From the NCBI RefSeq assembly GCF_021462225.1, contig NC_061799.1, positions 46,983,914-47,047,913 of the forward strand: DNA of 64,000 bases, written 5' to 3'. This DNA is from Girardinichthys multiradiatus. Taxonomy: Eukaryota; Chordata; Actinopteri; Cyprinodontiformes; Goodeidae. Below, in pieces: positions 22,531 to 32,386 of this stretch; positions within the stretch are counted from its first letter, which is position 1, and the number at the start of each line of letters is the position of its first letter. The translations under genes were made by a program, and so were the position numbers. Under the pieces are notes generated by a model, which saw nothing but the letters and a program-made list of their open reading frames with translations, was not told the origin of the DNA and ran no database searches.

Positions 22531-23338
22531 AAGGAATCAGCTGAATGGTTCAATCATCAGAGGTCTCATTTATTAACAGGCCAGAAACAGGCGTACGTCA
22601 CTTTCCTCAAAAAGGTTCTGATCTATAAAAACCAACCTGATGGAGAAGGTGAGGCCCCTTATGTGACCTCTGACCCATGGGTACGCTCGTTTTGAAGACG
22701 AGGGAAACTAGCGACGCAGATGGAGAGGTGGGGAACTGAAGCCACACTGTATCATGATTCCTTTCAGACATTTAGTTTCTCTCCATATCAAACTTTAATC
22801 ATAGATTGATGTCATCATAAACATTCAGAACCACAGTGTTATTTATGCTGGTGCTGGTGGGCCAGAACTATACATCAGGACTTTTCACATGGATACAAAA
22901 AGGTCTTTAAGTCACCTTCAATCAAAGTCCTCTCAACATCTCATCAAAGTTTTCTCACCATCTCATTCCTCTCACTGATGACCTCCAGGGTGATCTGGAC
23001 CACAGATAAACCCAGAAGGTGTGAGGCAAGAACACTGACTGCTGTAAACATCTAAACACTGTGGAGACATTCAGCGTGAAGCTGCGTCTCTATGCTCCTT
23101 TTTCCATGGTTGCCATTGGTAACCATTGATCAGCATTTAAATACACATTGACATTCATGAGGTGCTTTGCATCGACCATCTATGGTTGAATGTGGGCGTG
23201 TAGAGAGCAGAACATGAGGAGGAACCATGTACCAAACGTTGAGATGCAGCTGTGATTTAGAAAGGGGACATTGCTTGCTGGTGTGCATGTGAATGGTTTT
23301 ATATGTCTGCAATGATTTATAAATTGGACCCCTGATCA
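22531..23338. other. Intergenic DNA, possible MITE
   Basis: No gene. The ends near 22561 (GGTCTCATTTATTAA) and 23335 (reverse GGGGTCCAATTTATAAA) form a weak inverted repeat that could bound a non-autonomous DNA element, but no clear target duplication was seen. Confidence 0.35.
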
Positions 23339-23490
23339 GGTTGCCTCCTTAGCCCCTCCGTTTAGATGTTTTCTGGGTATCTCCCTATGGGATGAGGACC
23401 ATGGTCACTTGCTGGAAATACCAAATATCATTTCTGCCCTGGTAACACCTTAACATCCCCCAGAATAAGCTGTGGATGGATGGATGGTGG
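23339..23490 (+). mobile_element. RTE-type LINE 3' tail
   Basis: GGTTGCCTCCTTAGCCCCTC corresponds to the GHLVRMPPGR coding end of the same LINE family. It is followed by CCTGGTAACACCTTAACATC and a (GGAT)n tail at 23473-23490. The part from CCTGGTAACACC recurs at 26012-26045. Confidence 0.6.
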
Positions 23491-23499
23491 ATTTAAATG

Positions 23500-25770
23500 A
23501 CATGTCCTGGTCAAAAATAACACCAAGATTTTTTACTTTGTTATCGGAGGTCAATTTGATGCCATCCAGGTTAGGTGATCGACTAAGCAGTTTATTTTTT
23601 AAAGACTCCGGTCCAAAGACGACAACTTCTGTCTTGCCTGATAATTTGACCTATCGGAAGCATATATATAGTAAAGAGAATTGGCCCAAGTACTGAACCC
23701 TGTGGTACTCCACAATTAACCCTGTAGTGTAAAGATGATTTATCATTTACATGAACAAACTGGAATCTGTCAGACAGATAAGATTTAAACCAGCCTAGTG
23801 CTGTTCCCCTGATCCCTACAGCATATTCCAGCCTTTCTAAGAGAATATTATGGTCGACTGGATCAAATGCAGCACTGAGATCTAACAGAACCAGAACAGA
23901 CACAAGTCCATTATCTGAGGCCATAAGAATATCATTAGTGACTTTCAGCAGAGCTGTTTCAGTGCTATGATGAGCTCTGAAACCTGACTGAAACTCTTCA
24001 AACAGGTCATTGCTGTATAAATGTTCACACATTTGATTAGCAACTATTTTCTCAAGAATGTTAGATAAGAATGGAAGATTGGATATAGGTCTGTAATTTA
24101 TTAAATCATCTCGATCAAGCGAAGGTTTCTTAAGTAAAGGTTTAATTACAGCTAACTTAAAAGCCTGTGGTTCTGATCCATTTACTAAAGATAGATTAAT
24201 CATATCTAAAATGGGGCTGGTAATCAGAGGGAACACTTCCTTAAATAATCTGGTTGGGATTGGGTCTAACATACAAGTTGAAGGTTTAGATGAAGCTAAT
24301 ATTTCTGATAACTCAGGAAGCTCCACAGGATCAAAACAGTCCAAACACAGATCGGGTTCTACAGTTATTTCCAATGTTGTCTCACTTGCTGAGGATGAAG
24401 TAATCATCTTCAGGAGTATGTCAAAGATTTTCTTTTTGATAGAATCAATTTTATTTAAGAAGAATCCCATAAAGTCATGGCTGCTAAGAGCTAAGAGAGT
24501 GGATGGCTCAACAGAGCTATGACTCTGTGTAAGTTTAGCAACTGTACTAAAGAGAAACCTAGGATTATTCTTGTTCTCTTCTATTAATGATGAGAAATAA
24601 GCTGTTCTAGCTTGGTGAAGTGTCTTTTTATACAACAGTAGGCTATTTTTCCAGATTAAGTAGGAATCCTCTAGGTGTGTAGAGCACCATTTTCTCTCCA
24701 ATTTTCTAACATTGTGCTTTAAAGTACGCAGCTCTGAATTAAACCAAGGAGCCTCCTATGAATAATTACCTTCTTTTTCAAGGGGGCTGCATTGTCTAAT
24801 GCATCACGCAATGATGAAGAAACACTATGAACAAGAGAATCAATTTGTGAAGGGGCAGAAACAGAATTATTGCCCTCCACTGTGTTTTTCTGTGATAATG
24901 AGGAAATCAAAAGTGGAACAGATTCTTTAAAGGTTGTTACAGCATCGCCTGATAATGATCTACTATAATGAAATTTTCTTTCAGGTGTGGAGTACTCGGT
25001 TAAATTAAACTCAAAGGTTATTAAGAAATGGTCAGACAGGTCAGGGTTATGAGAGAATATTGTTATGTCTTTACACTCAATGCCATATGTCAGCACAAGG
25101 TCCAGAGAATGAAGACAAAGGTGGGTAGGTTTGTTAATGTTTTGAGCAAAGCCAATTGAGTCTAAGATAGCATTAAAGGCTATATTTAAGCTATCACTTT
25201 CAGCGTCTACATGAATGTTAAAATCCCCCACTATAATAACTTTATCTGTATTTAACACTAAATCAGATAAAAGGTCTGAAAACTGATCTAAAAATTTAGA
25301 GTAAAGGCCTGGTGGACGGTACAAAACAACAAACAGAAGTGGTTTTAGTGCTTTGCAATTTGGATGAGGAAAACTAAGGATTAAATATTCAAAAGAGTTG
25401 TAGCTATTGATTGGTCTGGGACTAATCAATAAATCAGACTGAAAGATGGTTGCTACTCCTCCTCCTCGCCCAGTAATTTGAGGAATGTGAAAATTTAAAT
25501 AATTAGTAGGAGTTGACTCATTTATAGTAACATAATCCTCTTGCTGCAGCCAGGTTTCTGTGAGGCAAAATAAATCAATCTGATTGTCACAAATCAGGTC
25601 ACTAACTAGCAAAGTCTTTGAAGAGAGAGATCTTATGTTCAGTAAGCCACATTTAATTGTTTTATTTTTCTTTTCAGTCTGAGTTGTGTTTATTTTTATT
25701 AGATTTTCCTGATTTCCTCGTTTTAGATTATTTTTTAATCTATTCAATTTTGGCCGTGGGCGAGACACTG
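23500..25770 (-). mobile_element. L2-group LINE with endonuclease and RT, defective
   Basis: Frame 25768-24719 is the apurinic endonuclease: [40 protein letters not shown] and [12 protein letters not shown] carry the catalytic Glu, Asp/Asn and His. Frame 24701-23592 is the reverse transcriptase up to [20 protein letters not shown]. After GQIIRQ the sequence jumps into a position about 150 bp further on in the copy at 37356. The block with the catalytic YADD is therefore deleted and the frame ends in unrelated residues. The element lies between V5 and V6, opposite to the V genes. Confidence 0.92.
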
Positions 25771-25955
25771 TCTTAATAGGGTAATGGGTGGGTAGCAGTA
25801 CAGAAGCTGCAGAGAGGAGTGTTAAACTACGACCCTGCTTCCTGGTCTGAACCCTGGGTTGTCAGAGTTTTGGAGAACTAATAAATTCATCCAGATTCCT
25901 AGAAAGAAGAGCTGCTCCATCCAAAGTGGGATGGATGCCGTCTCTCCGGATCAGA

Positions 25956-25998
25956 CTGAAAGTCAGAGAAGGACGAGATGAGCTGTTACTGAACTAAA
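25956..25998 (+). pseudogene. Remnant of a V upstream region
   Basis: CTGAAAGTCAGAGAAGG, GATGAGCTG and TTACTGAACTAAAACTT match the region upstream of V6 (26457-26522) with a short deletion. No leader follows, because LINE-tail sequence begins at about 26009. This looks like the cut-off start of a lost V gene. Confidence 0.55.
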
Positions 25999-26011
25999 AC
26001 TTATAATTTTT

Positions 26012-26204
26012 GTCCTGGTAACACCTTAACATCCCCCAGAATAATTCAATTCAGTTTATTTATATAGCGCCAATTCACAACACATGTCGTCTCAAGGCTC
26101 TTCACAAAAGTCAGGTTCATACATTCCAATTAATCCTAACAATTGAACAGTTCAGTCAGATTCAGTTATTTATTCAAATTGGATCAAAAAAAATTCTATC
26201 TAAG
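26012..26204. repeat. LINE tail fragment plus dispersed repeat
   Basis: 26012-26045 repeats 23438-23471. 26046-26204 (TTTATTTATATAGCGCC, CACATGTCGTCTCAAGG) is a dispersed repeat also at 56427-56600. Confidence 0.6.
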
Positions 26205-26278
26205 CTGTGGATGGATGGATGGATGGATGGATGGATGGACGGATGGATGGATGGACGGATGGATGGATGGATGGATAT
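26205..26278. repeat. (GGAT)n microsatellite
   Basis: Tandem GGAT with occasional GGAC units, continuing the LINE-tail type sequence before it. Confidence 0.9.
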
Positions 26279-26456
26279 ATTTTATATGATATCACTGGTA
26301 GAAAACAATCAGATGATGTTGGAGAATCCAAAATGTGACTGAATCACTGAGGACAACTTTCCTAATATTGTTTAATTACAGCTAAAATGCAGCTTTGCCA
26401 AAGTTTGTTGAACAGACTGTTGGTCCAAAAGTTATTTCAGTGTTGAAGGAAACCTG

Positions 26457-26568
26457 CTGAAAGTCAGAGAAGGTGGAGCTGAGAGATTCAGTGAGGAGCT
26501 GAGCTGTTACTGAACTATAACTTCCACATTCAACACAGTTCAAACCACAAACATTAACTCTGCTCAAC
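26457..26568 (+). promoter_or_regulatory. Conserved upstream region of V6
   Basis: It shares GAGCTGAGAGATTCAG, GTTACTGAACT, CAACACAGTTCAAA and CTCTGCTCAACATG with the regions before V2 and V9. Likely promoter and 5' untranslated region. Confidence 0.6.
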
Positions 26569-27011
26569 ATGCTGTCTTTAATAACCTCTGGATTTACTCT
26601 GCTGGTTCTGCTCATCAGAACAGGTTTGTTGGACTTTTTCAGAGAGAAGAAACTGACTTTCATCTCTGCTGTTTGATTAACTGACTTCTTTATTATTTCA
26701 GGTGTAAACTGTCAACATCTCACTGCAGCGCAGACTGAGATGTTCAGCCTAGAAGGCAGCTCTGTTACTCTGTCCTATGGTTACTCCAACAATATAGCTG
26801 CTGGTGATCATTTCTTCTGGTACCGACAATATCCAGGAGAACCTCCAGAGTTCATCCTGTACATCTCAGGGCTCAACAGATCAAGATCAGCAGAATCTCT
26901 GAAATCAGCAACAAGGTTCTCCACTAAACTGACAGGAGAGAAACATTTGGACCTGGAGATCTCCTCTGCTGCAGTGACAGATTCTGCTGTGTACTACTGT
27001 GCTGTGAGGCC
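26569..27011 (+). CDS. TRAV: TCR alpha/delta V segment V6, lacks first conserved Cys
   Basis: Exon 1 (26569-26623) encodes MLSLITSGFTLLVLLIRT and is followed by GTTTGT. Exon 2 (26702-27011) starts after ATTTCAG in phase 1: VNCQHLTAAQTEMFSLEG. FR2 is FFWYRQYPGEPPEFILY and FR3 is [19 protein letters not shown]. The first cysteine position is tyrosine, codon TAT in VTLSYGYS, as in V2 where the codon is TAC. V9, with a nearly identical leader, has cysteine there. Splice sites, frame and RSS are otherwise intact. A truncated second V leader follows at 27323. Confidence 0.93.
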
Positions 27012-27049
27012 CACAGTGACAGGAAACACCAGAACTCTGTACAAGAACC
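27012..27049 (+). promoter_or_regulatory. RSS of V6 (22-bp spacer)
   Basis: Heptamer CACAGTG at 27012-27018, nonamer ACAAGAACC at 27041-27049; spacer identical to that of V2. Confidence 0.95.
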
Positions 27050-27067
27050 TGCAGTACTCCACATCAT

Positions 27068-27079
27068 CCACTAGAGGGC
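27068..27079 (+). promoter_or_regulatory. CTCF-like core after V6 RSS
   Basis: CCACTAGAGGGC, exact fit, 18-bp gap from the nonamer. Confidence 0.6.
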
Positions 27080-27322
27080 CTCACACACTGTTAAACCACT
27101 GATTGTTGAGTCTTTGGACTGATGACAAAGACAACAGAGACATGAAGCAGTAAAGATCAGAGACAGAGCTGCTGTGGAAGCAGAAAACTCTGTGATTGGT
27201 TGAGTTGAAGTGGCCCCGCCCACTGAACTTCAGCTCCTCCAATGACATTATTTCTTCCTCCTTCTACTGCAGTGGAAGAACATTGTTCATCTGCTGTGTG
27301 TGGCTTTAAGAGCTCCAGAGAC

Positions 27323-27337
27323 ATGTTGCTTTTCCTC
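27323..27337 (+). pseudogene. Stub of a V leader exon
   Basis: ATGTTGCTTTTCCTC is the start of the leader found complete at 10709 and 55346. Unrelated sequence follows, so the rest of this V pseudogene was lost. Confidence 0.8.
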
Positions 27338-27469
27338 TCATGGAATCAGGTCCATTTCTAAACTTCCACAAAAGTGTATTTGGAAACAAATAGACGCCAC
27401 ATCCTTCCTGCAGTTCTAAACATTGCAAAAGAAACGATATTTAAGAACTGGAAGAATAAACAATGTTTT

Positions 27470-28020
27470 ACGATTTGGGGGTGTTTGAATTTTGGTTTTG
27501 GGTTTTTCTCTTATCTTTTGTTCTCACAGTTGAGCTTTGGATCCTGTTTCTGTTTATTGTTTTCATGGTGGTGCTTTAATTTGGTTTCTTATGATTGTTG
27601 TATTCTGTTCATAGTGCTTTCTGATTTATGTTCTGTTATAGCTATGTTTCTTAGGTTAGATTGTGTCTGTGAACTTCTGTTTTGTTCCAGCCATGTTTTG
27701 CTTTCTCTCTCTTCTTCTGCCAAAGCAATCAGCATCATTTGGTCCACCTGCATCATGTCAATCAGTATCCTTGCACCACCTGTGTCATGCCTCATATATA
27801 CTCATTTGTTTGTTTCTTGCTGGTTTATTCATCTCTGCTGCTCTGTTTTTGTCAACTGTTTTTGTCTAGCCAAGTCAGTTTCATGGTAAAACCTTAATGT
27901 TTTTGCTCTATGATTTTCACCTGTAGGTTTTTTAAATTTGTCAAACCTTCTTATTTTCACCTATCTGCTCCTGCCTGTCTGCATTTGGGTTCTCTCAAAG
28001 AGCCGTTCCTGACAAAAACT
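27470..28020 (+). repeat. T-rich dispersed repeat (partner of 33410-33940)
   Basis: GGTTTTGGGTTTTTCTCTTA and the following 500 bp resemble the reverse complement of 33410-33940. The open frame at 27374-27889 is composition-driven (Cys, Phe, Leu, Ser rich) and not supported as a gene. Confidence 0.6.
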
Positions 28021-28528
28021 TTCAATGTAATTTTATTTGAAGAGTTTGTAACAAGATTTTGTTTCTACAGAGTGAATGTCTGATTGTAAGAAAACCCAGC
28101 AAAATACTTGAATCTGCTTGGACTCCAATAATGGAATACCTCACTTAGTGGTGTAGAAGGTATGGGCTTTGCCACCACGGCATTGGGGGCTGAGGAGTGT
28201 GGTGATGCTGGCACCAGGGCGGTGCTCTTCATGAGTGGACTGAGCATTTGGGTGGTGCCCTGGGGTGGCAGTGAGTCTAGCGTGGAGGTGTCGTGGTGGT
28301 GTGAAATGCCTAGACAGGAATCATGGAAAAAAAGAACAAGTTTTTAATCCTGAGTGCTGTGGTCTCTCATCTTCTGTCTTCTCACAAGATCACAGAAGTT
28401 CACAATGTCCTCTTAAAAGGATCTATACAGTTATATTTTTCTCTGGTCTTAGCAGTGAGTGTATATAAATTACAAAGTGTAGTTACTGTTACAGAACCAT
28501 TAATTATAATTATATACATTTTATTGTT
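28021..28528. other. Intergenic DNA
   Basis: No gene seen. Two short G-rich stretches with small open frames (28162-28347) look like chance. Confidence 0.4.
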
Positions 28529-28959
28529 TTAACCCTCCTGTTATATTCATTTGTCAGGAACAGCAATGGCCCGGTGCATGTTTAATTATCCAAAAGATGT
28601 CTGAAACAAAAAAAAATCTTAACAAGCAGTGTGAATATGTCATTACTAACTCTATTACTAATTTTTCTATCAGTATTTAGTGTAATGGTGTTCCTTACCT
28701 ATAACAGGTTCAATTAGAATAATTCACTTGTTTTTCATAAAAAATAGATGTCCAAACCTTGTTTAATGTTTCACTACTTTATTACATTTTAAAAACTAAC
28801 ATATAAAACATAATAGTTTTATATAACATTGAAACATAACATTGCAATTTTGTTTTACATACATGCACTTTGAACCAGAAATTAACAAATCACAATATAA
28901 CAAGCAATTGCAATATGAACCTGTGTGTGTGTTTATGTATCTGTACATCTACACAGCAT

Positions 28960-30157
28960 ACGAGAGACATGTCATCACACTTTGCTTTTTGCAAATGAAT
29001 TTTGCACATTTCGCACAGGTCATGCTTGTCTTGACATCGTCAGATGGTCTGCAGACCTGGCACCTCTTCCTCTTTCCTTTTCCATCAGCAGCAACCTAAA
29101 AACAAGAGGACCATGATTACTTTACTATGGTGTCTTTTTGCTGATACCGGGACACACACAACACGCTCTCATACACTTATACACACACACATGCTACACA
29201 CACACAGACTTACTTACCTCTCTCACTAGTGTAGTACTTGGTGCTGTCCTCTCTTGGATCTCCCTCGCTGTGGCTGCAGCAGCTGGGGCCTTGGCAGGTG
29301 CAACACAACATTTTTTCCCCTTTTTGGGGTAGTAAGACACCAGGGCTGTGGTGTCTATAAAGGCAAACATGGAAGATTGAGGGTCCCTGTTCTTGATTAC
29401 CAACCGCTCAGGTGCGATTTCAGCTCTATTCTTTCAGACAGTTCTGACCATTGAGAGCTTTCTCTTTAGAAGTTCCTGACCCAAATTATAATTTGTGAAA
29501 AATTGTCACAGTTAATGTTGTGCCCTCTGAGACCCTGTGCCATGTCGAACACGACCCTTGTGCCCTGATTCTTCTCTGGGGCTCCTCCAACTGTCTTTCC
29601 AGTATAAACCTGCATGTTCAGTGCATAACTGGTGTTTGCATCACATGCTGCCCAGATTTTTATCCCATATTAGCTGGTTTGGAAGGCATGTATTGCCTAA
29701 ATGGGCAGCGACCTCTGAATGCCACCAGCCTTTCATCCACAGTGATAGCAGGGCCTGGGAGCAGTGGAAGTTGCTCTACCCATCGGTCCCACACTGTCCT
29801 AATAGCTGCCAGCTTGTCTCTCTCTCCCATTGACCAGTCCTTCTCCCCAAAAACACGTCTCTCTTCTAGATTAGTCATTTCCAGAATGATTTTCTGTATT
29901 GAATTTGGCATGACCAGCTCAAAAGCTGACTCAATGTCAGTCACACGACTCACTGCCGTCCTAGTTGGCCCTGGCACTGTCTTTATTATGTTTTCTGCAG
30001 ACAGTTTTGCCTGATACATATTTGGGGATGAAAACCACTGTATTTCACCATTTTTTGACATGAATGTCTTGATTGCTGTAATAGGAAAAGCAATTCCCAC
30101 ATCTGGTTCAAAATCAGAATCAGAATTTAGCTCAAGATAGTCTTCGTCTTCAGACAC
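28960..30157 (-). pseudogene. piggyBac transposase, inactivated
   Basis: From 30157 downward the frame has an acidic N-terminus (MSEDEDYLELNSDSDFEPD), then ERRVFGEKDWSMGERDKLAA and AITVDERLVAFRGRCPFRQY with the first catalytic Asp. A one-base loss near 29660 (NMG then stop) shifts the frame. The next frame continues with KIWAACDANTSYALNMQVY and INCDNFFTNYNLGQELL with the second Asp. A TGA near 29438 replaces an expected Arg codon, probably a CGA to TGA change. The tail includes LVSYYPKKGKK and, after a (CA)n-bearing gap, a cysteine-rich domain RCQVCRPSDD...CAKCAKFICKK near 29060-28975. Family resemblance is to PGBD4-like proteins. Two lesions suggest recent death. Confidence 0.88.
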
Positions 30158-30261
30158 ATCCTCTATTTTTCGTCCCTCCCCTGTTGAGTGTCCAATGAAT
30201 CTGGGTGGAGTTTTCTTGCAAGAACATAAATGTTGTCATAACATCTGAATCTGTGCACCTG

Positions 30262-30265
30262 TGTG

Positions 30266-30318
<53 letters not shown>
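30262..30318. repeat. (GT)n microsatellite
   Basis: A nearly pure GT run inside the piggyBac element. Confidence 0.95.
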
Positions 30319-30322
<4 letters not shown>

Positions 30323-30614
30323 GGGGTAAAATATGTCTCGCCGTTGCAAAGAAAAAAATACTCTGACATTTCTGACCTTTTACCTCCAGTTTGACTGCTG
30401 GGTCAAATTGACCCGAATAGTATCTATGTGATATAAACATGCAGGGGGTGGTTGCAAATATGTAAGATGAACAACATTTTATATTACATGTTGATTATAT
30501 GAATTAAGGCAAGCAGAAGAGGTTTCGTATTTAGCAAATACTTTTAACTATTTTTCCCAGATCTTCAAACTTTAAAACGGGTCAATTGGACCCGTAACAT
30601 AACAGGAGGTTTAA

Positions 30615-31091
30615 GTTCTGGATATAATTTCATGATGGGAGCCTCTCTCCCACTCAGCTGCTGTCTGAAGGAGACCCCGGTCAACACTATGGCAGCAGGA
30701 AGAGTTACCAGCTCTGTGTCTGTTATAAAGGTCCTTAGTGGGACTCCACTGTGGAAAACCTCACAATAAAAACAACAAAGGTCAATAAAAGTTCCAGGAA
30801 CAATTATTCTGTCTTTTAGAGAAGGAGATAGAACCAAGGTCCTTTGCTGACAGTTCCCAGCTCAGCTTCCTGCAGCCTGAGAAATATTTGGGTTCTGCTC
30901 AGTGGCTCAGTTTGCCAGAGGTCCCTCTCAAGGTTCACATTACAGAGAATAAACTGAATAAATGTCCTGTAAATAAAATGTTTCCTCAAGGAATGAGAGA
31001 GATTCCAAGTTTTCCAAGAATAAACTGTCTCATCACAGAGTTGTTTTCATATTAAACTCTTTCAAACATGTCATCATTGCACTAAATCCAG
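30615..31091. other. Intergenic DNA
   Basis: No gene seen. Confidence 0.4.
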
Positions 31092-31508
31092 GACAGGATC
31101 ACATTCAAAGTTTGACACATTAAATATCAAGATTAAAGGTTTGGACTAATAATGGATCATGTTTCTATATTTCTAAACTAAACAAAAATAAAACATTAAT
31201 CTGTATAAAATGTGTCTCTCAGGAGGAATTTTAACATCTTCTGGTGGTTTTCATCTAAACAGACAGAAAAACAAGGAATGAAGCCATGAAATCATTCATT
31301 GTTCTGTCAAACCAGCATCAAACAGCTGGACTGAGAATTTATTTGGACTAAATCACAGAATCTTCAACACTTCCTGCTGAACATGCAGACTGGAAACCTT
31401 CTTTCTATGATTTGTACCAAGCAGGGGCTTTAATACCAACAACCAAGCTGGGACTGCAAGGTATGAACCTCAGTTTGATCTGCAATAACCAGAAAGCACC
31501 TTCTAGCT

Positions 31509-31520
31509 CCACTAGAGGGC
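31509..31520 (+). promoter_or_regulatory. CTCF-like core upstream of V7
   Basis: CCACTAGAGGGC followed by GAC, 146 bp before the V7 ATG, the same as at V4. Confidence 0.55.
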
Positions 31521-31665
31521 GACATGATCCAGTAGGCGGTGCTCTACCTGTGCTCTGTGCTCCAGCATTGTGTCAATAATAAGTGGTGCTGTGAAGAGAA
31601 CAATTGTCAGACTGAATGTTGAACATCAGCTAGTTTCTCCTGCTGATTTAAACCTTGTTGGACAG

Positions 31666-32294
31666 ATGGAACATTGGCTGTGGATTATTCTTGCTGCTCT
31701 TTTCTTTGGTAAGATAGAAAGCTCAACATGTTTCCTCTTCAAACACTTGAACACATTACTGAGCTCTACATGAAGAGCTTTTAATGTTCCTTCTACAGAA
31801 GATCAGAGCAGATCATTTCTGCTGCCATTTGTTACCTTGTAGAAACACCTGATATGGTTCAAAGTGACAATGATCAGTGAAAATGACATTTATTCTACAT
31901 GTAATAGAAGTCTTTAAAGCTGCTGATTGTTCTCCTTTAATCAATCATCTTCATTGATTCATCTCTTCCTCTGCATGTTCTGTTCTTCTCCAGAGTGTAA
32001 AGGAGACACAGTGAAGCAGCCAGAAGGAGATGTTGTTGCTGCTGAAGGAGAAACACGGATTCTGGAATGTACTTATGAGAGCAGTCTAAGTGTCACATTG
32101 TTCTGGTATAAGCAAGAAGGAAACAGTTCTCCAAAGTACATGCTGAAACAGCTGTCATCATCCAAATATAAAGCTCCAGATTTCAACATTAGCAGATTTG
32201 ACGCCGACCTCAACAGTAACAAGAAATCATTTAATCTGAAGATCCAGGATCTCCATCTGTCTGACTCTGCTGTGTACTACTGTGCTCTGCAGCC
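31666..32294 (+). CDS. TRAV: TCR alpha/delta V segment V7, CALQ group
   Basis: Exon 1 (31666-31708) encodes [14 protein letters not shown], identical to V4, followed by GTAAGA. Exon 2 (31994-32294) follows CTTCTCCAG in phase 1. FR1 equals V4 apart from one Thr to Ile change (ETRTLEC against ETRILEC). CDR1 is ESSLSVT in place of KASGGNDA, and CDR2 and FR3 are [20 protein letters not shown] in place of [20 protein letters not shown]. The end returns to the same [19 protein letters not shown]. Both cysteines are present, the frame is open and the RSS is complete. Confidence 0.95.
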
Positions 32295-32332
32295 CACAGT
32301 GACAGGAAACACCAGAACTCTGAACAAGAACC
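32295..32332 (+). promoter_or_regulatory. RSS of V7 (22-bp spacer)
   Basis: Heptamer CACAGTG at 32295-32301, nonamer ACAAGAACC at 32324-32332; spacer identical to that of V4. Confidence 0.95.
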
Positions 32333-32366
32333 TGCAGAGTAAAGACAAGACAATGCTCCACAACAG

Positions 32367-32378
32367 CCACTAGAGGGC
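32367..32378 (+). promoter_or_regulatory. CTCF-like core after V7 RSS
   Basis: CCACTAGAGGGC, exact fit, 34-bp gap from the nonamer as in V4. Confidence 0.6.
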
Positions 32379-32386
32379 CTCATACA

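Larger units (their letters stand above)
27012..27337 (+). repeat. Duplicated V-downstream block, copy 2, truncated
   Basis: It matches 10398-10722 and 55035-55359, then diverges at about 27337 inside the next leader exon. Confidence 0.9.
28533..30610 (-). mobile_element. piggyBac element, complete ends, TTAA flanks
   Basis: Both edges are flanked by TTAA (28529-28532 and 30611-30614). The ends read CCCTCCTGTTAT and, in reverse complement, ACCTCCTGTTAT, forming the terminal inverted repeat. Subterminal palindromes such as GGGTCAAATTGACCC (30405-30419) lie near the 5' end of the transposase side. The element is about 2.1 kb and contains a broken transposase gene (28960-30157) and CA/TG microsatellites. 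Strict TTAA targeting and this end structure are hallmarks of the superfamily. Confidence 0.9.
31092..32386 (+). repeat. 1.3-kb duplicate carrying V7 (partner of 14849-16140)
   Basis: Offset is 16243 bp. Upstream region, leader and intron are almost identical to the V4 copy; the V exon is not. Confidence 0.95.

Noticed and set aside
22561..23335. Possible MITE with weak inverted ends
   Set aside because: The ends pair poorly and no convincing target duplication is visible, so it is only mentioned in the intergenic entry.
27374..27889. 171-aa Cys/Phe/Leu-rich open frame
   Set aside because: It lies in a T-rich dispersed repeat with a reverse copy at 33410-33940.
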